A DNA stretch of 10,879 nucleotides from JAABUE01 sp037440925 (GTDB lineage: Bacteria; Chloroflexota; Anaerolineae; Anaerolineales; Villigracilaceae): contig JBBITF010000085.1 in the NCBI GenBank assembly GCA_037440925.1, positions 1 to 10,879 on the forward strand. The letters are read 5' to 3'. A program made the position numbers and the translations under genes. Each line of letters starts with the position of its first letter. Position 1 is the stretch's first letter. Below the pieces are notes generated by a model, which was given only the letters and a program-made list of their open reading frames with translations, had not been told where the DNA came from and searched no databases. Shown piece by piece: positions 5,408 through 10,879 of the stretch.

Positions 5408-5465
5408 ACAAATACCTTTTTGCAGTGGAGTCATATTGAGAATTGCTACCAAGGGGCAGTTGGCT

Positions 5466-5494
5466 TTGCGTTAAAAAAAGAAAACTGGTATCAT
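5466..5494 (+). promoter_or_regulatory. Promoter of the C39-like peptidase gene (extended -10)
   Basis: TTGCGT (5466-5471), a 17-base spacer, and TATCAT (5489-5494) preceded by TGG, an extended -10. Transcription would begin near 5501, giving a leader of about 83 bases. Confidence 0.6.
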
Positions 5495-5505
5495 CTCCGC
5501 CAATC

Positions 5506-5556
5506 GAGGCGCGGGGTATTTTGAGTGTGCTTAGCATACCCCTGCCTCCCTCTTTT
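5506..5556 (+). promoter_or_regulatory. Leader hairpin with T run, possible attenuator
   Basis: GAGGC (5506-5510) pairs with GCCTC (5544-5548) and GGGGTAT (5513-5519) with ATACCCC (5536-5542), a 12-bp stem with a small internal loop and a 16-base terminal loop. CCTCTTTTT follows immediately. The structure starts a few bases after the predicted transcription start and ends 28 bases before the gene, the layout of a leader terminator or a structured leader. Confidence 0.45.
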
Positions 5557-5583
5557 TGAGAAGATACGGAATGCAGGTGAATT

Positions 5584-6981
5584 ATGCCTTTTACCCCCGT
5601 CAACTACTCTCAGCAAGACCCGCAATGGAAGGCTGTCAAGATTGGCAGCAGCAATGAGACCATTGGCCATGTGGGCTGTGCGCTCACCAGCGTTGCTATC
5701 TTGGTCAGCGGACACGGCTACCCCGAAACGCCTCAATCGCTGAACGCCAAACTCAAGGCCAAAGGCGGCTTTGTGGATGCCTCCATCATCTGGGGCGCCG
5801 TCACCGCCCTGTATCCCCCCATTGTCTATAAGACGCTCGTACTATGCCGTGATACCGACGCTCCACTGACCCAAATCAACGCCTCGCTGGCTGCTGGTCA
5901 ACCGGTGTTGGTGGAGGTAGACAGTTCGCCTAAACCCGGCCTGCAAACGCATTGGGTGGTGCTGTATGCCCGCAAAGGCGACGACTACCTGATGCTCGAT
6001 CCCTGGCCGTACCCCACCGAAAGCGGACAGGAAGTATTGCTCATGCCTCGTTACAGCCATGGCAAACCGCTCAAGAAGACCATCACAGCGGTTGTTTTCT
6101 ACGAGTGCAAGCAGGGCGGTGCAACTGGCGGACCGACTGAAGATGAGACGCTAACCGAGGCCGGGACGTATGTCCATATCCCCGTCACGGTGGAGGCCGG
6201 TTTGCGCCTCAGGACTCAGCCGACAATTGCTTCCGCTACCCTGGCTATCTTGCCGCCTGGAGCAGACATCCGCATCGTCGAGCCTTTGGAGGTGGCGCTG
6301 CCGAAAATTGGCCTCTACGATCAATGGATTCGTGTGCGCGACCGGCAGGGACGCGAAGGCTATGTGGCCGCCTGGTATGTGGAACAAGGGCCGGTGGTGG
6401 AAGGTAAAGCCCAAGCGACGCCTCCGCCTCCCATAACGGAAGCAAGCGTGGGGGAGGCTGAAGCGGCGCCCGTTTCCGAGCCCAAGGCGGAGAAATTGAC
6501 GGTCTATGTGTCCCAAACGGTTGGCGCCTCGGGCCTGCGCATTCGCAAAACGGCCAGCAAGGGCGGGGCGCTGGTGGCAGTGGAAAAGGCGGGCGCAGCC
6601 TTGACCGTGTTGGAGAAGCCGCACACAGCCAGGCCAAAGATCGGTGTGGCAGGAAAGTGGCTGCGCGTGTCGAACGCGAAAGGGCAGCGCGGCTATGTGG
6701 CGGCTGAGTTCGTGAGCGCCAGCCGCGGCGCGCCTGTATCGTTCGAAGTGTCGGCGGCAGAGGGGTTGACCGTCTACGTCTCCAACCTGGCAGCGGCCGG
6801 GCTGTGGCTGAGGAGCGCGCCCGCTCTGGATGCGGCTACGCTTAAAGTGTTGCCAGCAGGCGCAGCGTTAACCGTGTTGGAAGGGACGGCAGAGTCCGTA
6901 GGCGCTTATGGCAAGTGGCTGAAGGTGCGTGAAGCGCAGGGCGAAGAAGGCTACGTGGCGGCATGGTTCGTGCATCTGTAA
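5584..6981 (+). CDS. C39-like cysteine peptidase with three bacterial SH3 domains
   Basis: The 465-residue protein starts with a papain-like C39 peptidase domain (about 5-175): NYSQQDPQW with the oxyanion glutamine, nucleophile C32 in GHVGCALTS, H123 in THWVVLY and D139 in LMLDPWP. Three SH3b-type repeats follow, at about 196-267, 305-378 and 395-465, each with an LRLR/LRIR/LWLR strand, a WxxV turn and a GYVAAxFV end. A proline- and alanine-rich linker (about 268-303) joins the first two. Such SH3 repeats often bind cell-wall peptides or polymers. There is no signal peptide or membrane segment. AGGTGA at 5575-5580 supports ATG 5584. A wall- or peptide-cleaving role is likely, but the substrate is unknown. 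Confidence 0.83.
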   Translation: MPFTPVNYSQQDPQWKAVKIGSSNETIGHVGCALTSVAILVSGHGYPETPQSLNAKLKAKGGFVDASIIWGAVTALYPPIVYKTLVLCRDTDAPLTQINASLAAGQPVLVEVDSSPKPGLQTHWVVLYARKGDDYLMLDPWPYPTESGQEVLLMPRYSHGKPLKKTITAVVFYECKQGGATGGPTEDETLTEAGTYVHIPVTVEAGLRLRTQPTIASATLAILPPGADIRIVEPLEVALPKIGLYDQWIRVRDRQGREGYVAAWYVEQGPVVEGKAQATPPPPITEASVGEAEAAPVSEPKAEKLTVYVSQTVGASGLRIRKTASKGGALVAVEKAGAALTVLEKPHTARPKIGVAGKWLRVSNAKGQRGYVAAEFVSASRGAPVSFEVSAAEGLTVYVSNLAAAGLWLRSAPALDAATLKVLPAGAALTVLEGTAESVGAYGKWLKVREAQGEEGYVAAWFVHL

Positions 6982-8333
6982 AAGCGTCACAATATGCCTT
7001 GCTGGCCTGGGCGGCTCTAACCCTGCTCTTGCTGGTCAGCCTGGGGGGGCTGTGGCTCTGGCGCGGCGGCCAGGGGTTTGAGGTGGCTATTCAGCGCGGC
7101 CCTATCAGCAACCTGCCGGTCACATTGGCGGCAGTAACTGTTACCTGGCTTTTGGGCGGTTCTTTCTTGTTTCTTCTTTCTTCTGGGCGCATTCACGTTA
7201 AAAACGTTTTCACCTATGCCGGTTTCTTCCTCGTAGCGTTGGTTTACCTCAACTTGCTGCGCGAACGCCCTGAATATGGCGACATCGAGTATTACACGCG
7301 CGCCGCCTTCGATTTGGCGGCCGGCAAACCGCTGCCGCCGCAGTATTTCTACCCGCCGCTGTGGGCTGCTTTGCTGGCCTGGCTGACGCCGCTGGGCGAG
7401 GGCGGCCTTTTTCTATTCGTTTGGCTTTTCAATCTATTGGCTCTCTTTGCTTTTTACTTTTTGCTCGCCAGGTTGCTGGAATGCTACGGTTTTTCGCCCT
7501 CTCTGGCCGCATCGGCGACGACCGTCTTCATGCTGGCCAATGCGCCGCTTCTTCGCACGATGGTTTATTTGCAGGTCAACCTGCATGTGTTGAACGCAGT
7601 CTTTCTCAGCCTGCTTCTGTTCCGCCGTTGGCCGGCGCTTTCTGCGTTGGCGCTGTCGCTGGCCGTGCATCTCAAGGCTTCGCCGGCAGCGCTGGCGCTG
7701 GCCTTTTTGCTGGTTTGGGACTTGCGCTGGTTGGGATGGGCAGCCTTTTGGATGCTCGCGGTGGGTCTGATACCGGCGGCGGGGTTTGGGTTTTCTCCGT
7801 ACCTGGATTTCTTCCACAACGCGCTTGGGCTGGCGGCCGGACATGGGTTGAGTTTTCGGGAAACCTCTTTTGACGGGTTGTTCACAGCCTTAGGCGAGTT
7901 CCTGAATCTTGCGCCCGCTGTTGTCCGCGCTGCTATTTATACTTGCAAGATGGCATTGCTGGCGGCGGTATTGTGGGTCGTGCGGCGCAATGTGCAATGC
8001 AAGACCTTTTACGCCGGGCCTCAGGCGCGTTTGTACAACGCTATCCCGGCCCTCTTCGTTCTGATGACTCTGGCCTCGCCCATCGTTTGGGAGCATCACG
8101 GCGTCTTTGTTGCCCTGCCGTTCCTCCTGCTATGGAAAAAACTGGACTCGCCGTCCCAATGGGCGTGGTTTGGCCTTGCCTATTTCTTTGAATTCCTTTT
8201 GCCGACCTTTGATTTTTTCCCCTGGTCATACGGGCGCCTGTTTGCGCCGCTAGTTGCGTTATGGCTGATGTTCGTTGTGCCGACTTCCAGCAGTATAATC
8301 AACACATGTCCATCTTCACCGGCAAACGCCTGA
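6963..8333 (+). CDS. GT87-family polyprenol-phosphate glycosyltransferase (membrane protein)
   Basis: The 456-residue product is strongly hydrophobic, with about ten membrane segments. It carries GT87 (DUF2029, PimE-like) landmarks: the acidic GDIEYY motif (106-111, likely catalytic D107) in the first outside loop with AAFDLAAG and YPPLWA (130-135), QVNLHVL (204-210), HLKASP (236-241) and SPIVWEHHGV (372-381). GT-C enzymes of this type move sugars, often mannose, from a lipid-phosphate donor onto acceptors on the outer face. ATG 6963 overlaps the peptidase gene by 19 bases, so the two are probably co-translated. The start is not certain; TTG 6999 is an alternative. The end overlaps coaBC by 28 bases. 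The acceptor is unknown. Confidence 0.8.
   Translation: MVRASVKASQYALLAWAALTLLLLVSLGGLWLWRGGQGFEVAIQRGPISNLPVTLAAVTVTWLLGGSFLFLLSSGRIHVKNVFTYAGFFLVALVYLNLLRERPEYGDIEYYTRAAFDLAAGKPLPPQYFYPPLWAALLAWLTPLGEGGLFLFVWLFNLLALFAFYFLLARLLECYGFSPSLAASATTVFMLANAPLLRTMVYLQVNLHVLNAVFLSLLLFRRWPALSALALSLAVHLKASPAALALAFLLVWDLRWLGWAAFWMLAVGLIPAAGFGFSPYLDFFHNALGLAAGHGLSFRETSFDGLFTALGEFLNLAPAVVRAAIYTCKMALLAAVLWVVRRNVQCKTFYAGPQARLYNAIPALFVLMTLASPIVWEHHGVFVALPFLLLWKKLDSPSQWAWFGLAYFFEFLLPTFDFFPWSYGRLFAPLVALWLMFVVPTSSSIINTCPSSPANA
8294..8299 (+). promoter_or_regulatory. TATAAT placed for a leaderless coaBC transcript
   Basis: A perfect TATAAT ends six bases before the coaBC ATG (8306), so the expected transcription start coincides with the A of the start codon. 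The -35 region at 17 bases (TTCGTT, 8271-8276) is poor. There is no Shine-Dalgarno sequence before the ATG, which fits leaderless initiation. Confidence 0.5.
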
Positions 8334-9538
8334 TTTTAGGTGTCAGTGGCTCTATTGCCGCTTATAAGGCCGCCGACCTGGCCTCCAAACTGACGCAGGC
8401 CGGCGCGCTGGTGGACGTGATCCTCACCCCCGCCGCAGAGAAGTTTGTCGCCCCGCTCACCTTCCAATCCGTCACCGGCCGCCGCGCCTACACCGACGCC
8501 GACCTGTGGGGGAGCGAATCGCACGTGCTGCACGTCGGGCTGGCGCGCGAGGCCGACCTGCTCGTCATCGCGCCCTGCTCGGCGAACACGCTCGCCAAAC
8601 TGGCGCACGGCCTGGCCGATACCCTGCTCACCGTCACCGCGCTGGCGGCTGCCTGTCCGCTGTTGGTGGCGCCCGCCATGGAGAGTCACATGTTCGCCCA
8701 CCCCGCCACGCAGGACAACCTGTCTGCGCTGGCAAAATGCGGCGCGACTATCGCCGGCCCGACCGAGGGACATCTAGCCTCGGGACAAAGCGGATCTGGG
8801 CGGATGCTGGAGCCCGCCGACCTGCTCGGCCACATCCGCCTCGTTCTCGGACGGGGAGGCCGGCTGGCCGCTAAAAAGGTGGTGGTCACCGCCGGGGGGA
8901 CGCAGGAACCGCTCGACCCCGTTCGGGTGCTGACCAACCGTTCGTCGGGCAAGCAAGGCTACGCGCTGGCGCAGGCCGCGCTGGACGCGGGCGCAGAGGT
9001 GACGCTCATTACCACAGTCAACTTGCCGCCTCCGGTGGGCGCGCGCGTGGTCTCGGTCCACACCGCGCAGGAGATGCTGGAGGCCGTCCTGACGGAAGCG
9101 GCCGCCGCCGACGCGCTCGTCATGGCGGCTGCGGTGGCCGACTTCCGCCCCAAGCGCCCGGCCGGGGACAAGATGAAGAAGCGGGACGGCATCCCGCAGA
9201 TCGAACTCGAGGCCGCGCCCGACATCCTGGAAACGGTAGCAGGCCGCAGGTCGGGATGGAAGCGGTTGAAGGCGGTGGTCGGGTTTGCCGCCGAGTCCCG
9301 CGATCTGCTCGAAAACGCGGTTATTAAGTTACAATCCAAACATCTGGATCTGATCGCCGCCAATGACATCTCTGCCGCCGACGCCGGCTTCGCGGTGGAC
9401 ACCAACCGCGTCACCCTGTTGTATGCCGATGGAAGACAGGAGCCGCTGCCGTTGATGAGCAAATCGGAAGTGGCCGAAATCATCATGGCGCGTATTGCGA
9501 ATTTGTTATTAGACCCTAAAGGTCTGGGAGACCTTTAG
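8306..9538 (+). CDS. coaBC: Bifunctional phosphopantothenoylcysteine decarboxylase / phosphopantothenate--cysteine ligase
   Basis: The 410-residue protein carries out two steps of coenzyme A synthesis: joining cysteine to 4'-phosphopantothenate and decarboxylating the product to 4'-phosphopantetheine. The FMN-dependent CoaC domain (about 6-180) shows GVSGSIAAYKA (12-22), the conserved histidine in SHVLHVGLA (H76), the PAM-xxM motif (123-129) and GSGRMLEP (163-170). The CoaB domain (about 190-402) shows GGTQEPLDPVRVLTNRSSGK (197-216), AAAVADFRPK and the DKMKK lysines (288-292). Relative to E. coli, N125 of PAMN is E126 here and catalytic C158 is S159. ATG 8306 starts the first strand; an in-frame ATG at 8261 lies deep in the previous gene. 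The last ten residues come from a palindrome. Confidence 0.95.
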   Translation: MSIFTGKRLILGVSGSIAAYKAADLASKLTQAGALVDVILTPAAEKFVAPLTFQSVTGRRAYTDADLWGSESHVLHVGLAREADLLVIAPCSANTLAKLAHGLADTLLTVTALAAACPLLVAPAMESHMFAHPATQDNLSALAKCGATIAGPTEGHLASGQSGSGRMLEPADLLGHIRLVLGRGGRLAAKKVVVTAGGTQEPLDPVRVLTNRSSGKQGYALAQAALDAGAEVTLITTVNLPPPVGARVVSVHTAQEMLEAVLTEAAAADALVMAAAVADFRPKRPAGDKMKKRDGIPQIELEAAPDILETVAGRRSGWKRLKAVVGFAAESRDLLENAVIKLQSKHLDLIAANDISAADAGFAVDTNRVTLLYADGRQEPLPLMSKSEVAEIIMARIANLLLDPKGLGDL

Positions 9539-9545
9539 GGTCTAA
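9509..9545. repeat. Perfect 17-bp palindrome spanning the coaBC stop codon
   Basis: The arms 9509-9525 (TTAGACCCTAAAGGTCT) and 9529-9545 are exact reverse complements around GGG. The TAG stop of coaBC (9536-9538) lies in the right arm, so the palindrome encodes the final residues. No T run follows and the next gene starts 22 bases later, so it is better read as a mobile palindromic repeat or an RNA-stabilising hairpin than as an intrinsic terminator. Confidence 0.8.
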
Positions 9546-9566
9546 AGGGCCTGTATCGAGGAAATC

Positions 9567-10298
9567 ATGCGTATCCTGGTCATGTCAGACATTCATGCCA
9601 ACTACACCGCGCTGGAAGCCGTGCTGGAAGACGCCGGACCGACCGATGAGGTCTGGTGCCTGGGCGATCTGGTGGGCTATGGCCCCGACCCGAACATCTG
9701 CGTCGAGCGCGTCCGCGAACTGCCCATGTTGACTTGTTTGTTGGGTAATCATGATGTGGCTGCGATTGGCAATATGCCTTTTGAAGCGTTCAACGGCGAT
9801 GCTCGCCGCTCGCTGGCATGGCAGGAGCGCGTACTATCGCCCAATAACGTTGATTTCCTGCGTTCGCTGCCAGAGAACCCTAAAGTGCGAGGCGATGTGA
9901 CCATGGCGCATGGTAGCCCGCGCGACCCGATATGGGAGTACATCATCAACACGCTCTCGGCGCGCCTGAACTTCGATTATTTCGATACCAACTGGTGTTT
10001 TGTAGGGCATTCGCACATTCAGTGCATGTTCGAACTCGACGAGGCGCGAGATCGCGTCAAGATGGAAGCGCTCAAAGTAGGCCAGGCAGTGCCGTTGAAT
10101 GGGCGCGCCATCTTGAACCCCGGCTCGGTTGGCCAGCCGCGCGACCGCGACCCGCGCGCCGCGTATGCCATTTTCGACCCCGAAGCCCGTACCTGGGAAG
10201 CGCGCCGCGTGGAATACAACATCGCCGAGGTGCAGGAACGCATTCGCCAGGCCAACCTGCCGGAGAAGCACGCCATACGCCTGGCAGAGGGTTGGTGA
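9567..10298 (+). CDS. Calcineurin-like metallophosphoesterase (YfcE/MJ0936-like)
   Basis: The 243-residue cytoplasmic protein has the full two-metal phosphoesterase motif set: D8 and H10 in SDIHAN, D34 in GDLVGYG, N61-H62 in GNHD, H115 in AHGSPRD, and H148 and H150 in GHSH, plus the late NPGSVGQPRD segment typical of YfcE-like members. These enzymes hydrolyse phosphodiesters or monoesters; the substrate of this subgroup is not known from the sequence. GAGGA at 9558-9562 stands four bases before ATG 9567. It follows coaBC by 28 bases and precedes ruvA by one base, so all three may share a transcript. No motif is missing. Confidence 0.9.
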   Translation: MRILVMSDIHANYTALEAVLEDAGPTDEVWCLGDLVGYGPDPNICVERVRELPMLTCLLGNHDVAAIGNMPFEAFNGDARRSLAWQERVLSPNNVDFLRSLPENPKVRGDVTMAHGSPRDPIWEYIINTLSARLNFDYFDTNWCFVGHSHIQCMFELDEARDRVKMEALKVGQAVPLNGRAILNPGSVGQPRDRDPRAAYAIFDPEARTWEARRVEYNIAEVQERIRQANLPEKHAIRLAEGW

Positions 10299-10299
10299 T

Positions 10300-10875
10300 A
10301 TGATCGCTACCCTGCGCGGAGAAGTCAGCCAGGTCGAAAGCAACGCCCTGGTAGTGGAAGTAGGCGGCGTGGGCTTGCGCGTGTTCGTCCCGGCGCCCCT
10401 GCGCGGACGGTTGAAGGCCGGCGAGGCCGCCTTCCTGTACACGCACCTGGTCGTCCGCGAGACCGAACTGTCGCTGTATGGCTTCGAAACGCAGGCCGAG
10501 CGCGACCTGTTCACCCTTCTTCTGGGCGTGGACGGGGTGGGGCCAAAAGTGGCGCTTTCGGTGCTGTCTACGCTGAGCATCGAGGCCGTGCAGCGCGCTG
10601 TCTTCAGCGAAGAGCCGGACCTGTTGGGGCGCGTGCCGGGCGTGGGCAAGAAGACCGCGCAGAAGATCGTGCTGTACCTGCACGACCGCTTGCAGCCGGC
10701 CGATGCGCTCCAGGCCGTGGCGGCCATGTCCGATACGGACTCGGAGGTGCTGGCGGCGCTGACCGCCCTGGGCTACAGCGTGATCGAGGCGCAGGCGGCC
10801 ATCCAATCGCTGCCCAGAGATGCGCCCGCCGAGGTGGAGGAGCGCCTGCGGCTGGCGTTGGGATATTTCCAGTAG
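10300..10875 (+). CDS. ruvA: Holliday junction branch migration protein RuvA
   Basis: The 191-residue protein binds four-way DNA junctions as tetramers and, with the RuvB motor, drives branch migration in recombination repair. The N-terminal OB-fold domain (1-62) begins MIATLRGEV and ends LSLYGF. Two helix-hairpin-helix motifs follow: LLGVDGVGPKVALSVLS (74-90) and LLGRVPGVGKKTAQKI (108-123). The C-terminal three-helix domain that contacts RuvB is DTDSEVLAALTALGYSVIEA (145-164) through the end. Length is normal for RuvA. GAGGG at 10287-10291 is eight bases before ATG 10300, which lies one base after the phosphoesterase stop, implying coupling. The gene is complete; ruvB or ruvC could lie beyond the window edge. 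Confidence 0.96.
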   Translation: MIATLRGEVSQVESNALVVEVGGVGLRVFVPAPLRGRLKAGEAAFLYTHLVVRETELSLYGFETQAERDLFTLLLGVDGVGPKVALSVLSTLSIEAVQRAVFSEEPDLLGRVPGVGKKTAQKIVLYLHDRLQPADALQAVAAMSDTDSEVLAALTALGYSVIEAQAAIQSLPRDAPAEVEERLRLALGYFQ

Positions 10876-10879
10876 GACA

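Larger units (their letters stand above)
4813..5583. other. Divergent intergenic region (771 bases), no protein gene
   Basis: It contains, from left to right, the glmS ribosome-binding site, a low-complexity spacer, the glmS ribozyme, a 5' hairpin, the glmS promoter, two dispersed palindromic repeats, and the promoter and structured leader of the peptidase gene. Open frames here (for example the minus-strand frame 5126-5452) translate through repeats and ribozyme and match no family. Confidence 0.8.

Noticed and set aside
5126..5452. Minus-strand open frame upstream of glmS
   Set aside because: It reads through the dispersed repeats and the ribozyme 5' region, including the typical meaningless translation of the CCCTC repeat.
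9509..9545. Intrinsic terminator after coaBC
   Set aside because: The stem is perfect, but no T run follows and the next gene begins 22 bases later with its own ribosome-binding site.
9834..10806. Long minus-strand open frames opposite the phosphoesterase and ruvA genes
   Set aside because: They lie antisense to two clear families, have no recognisable domain, and arise from high-GC codon structure.
1..10879. CRISPR array, transposase, phage or toxin-antitoxin genes
   Set aside because: No regularly spaced repeats, no transposase or integrase motifs and no small toxin pair were seen; the coding content is housekeeping.

Overview
The window looks like a Chloroflexota (Anaerolineae-like) chromosome segment. 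This is inferred from the gene set, the mixed base composition and the G-rich dispersed palindromes. No marker settles the taxonomy. Nearly all of it is ordinary chromosomal housekeeping DNA, but the leader of glmS holds a noteworthy RNA.

Layout. Bases 1-271 have no gene, only short palindromes and a good promoter for a tRNA-Val(CAC) at 272-348, which is followed by an intrinsic terminator. Next come an ECF-type sigma factor (407-1045) and a small soluble zinc-binding anti-sigma-like protein (1083-1367). A compact set follows: a stand-alone receiver protein (1530-1940), ThpR/LigT 2H phosphoesterase (1945-2526) and ribosome silencing factor RsfS (2535-2879), which apparently starts at CTG. A hairpin separates rsfS from the convergent glmS (2971-4812, minus strand).

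The 771-base gap 4813-5583 separates divergent glmS and a C39-like peptidase gene. On the minus strand it encodes a long glmS leader. That leader carries recognisable glmS self-cleaving ribozyme signatures: a GCGC cleavage-site start, UGACGAGG after P1, AUCGA, a GCGG segment, a P2 pairing, and a P4 stem capped by a GNRA loop. About 73 extra bases forming additional hairpins are inserted inside the catalytic core. The rest of the gap holds two dispersed palindromic repeats and the promoter and structured leader of the next gene.

From 5584 onward all genes are on the plus strand: a C39-like peptidase with three SH3b domains (5584-6981), a GT87-type membrane glycosyltransferase (6963-8333), CoaBC (8306-9538), a calcineurin-like phosphoesterase (9567-10298) and RuvA (10300-10875). 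coaBC has a perfect TATAAT placed so that transcription would begin at its ATG, suggesting a leaderless transcript. Its last codons lie inside a perfect 17-bp palindrome.

Together the genes cover translation (tRNA, RsfS, ThpR), regulation (sigma/anti-sigma, receiver), amino-sugar synthesis with product feedback through the ribozyme, coenzyme A synthesis and recombination.
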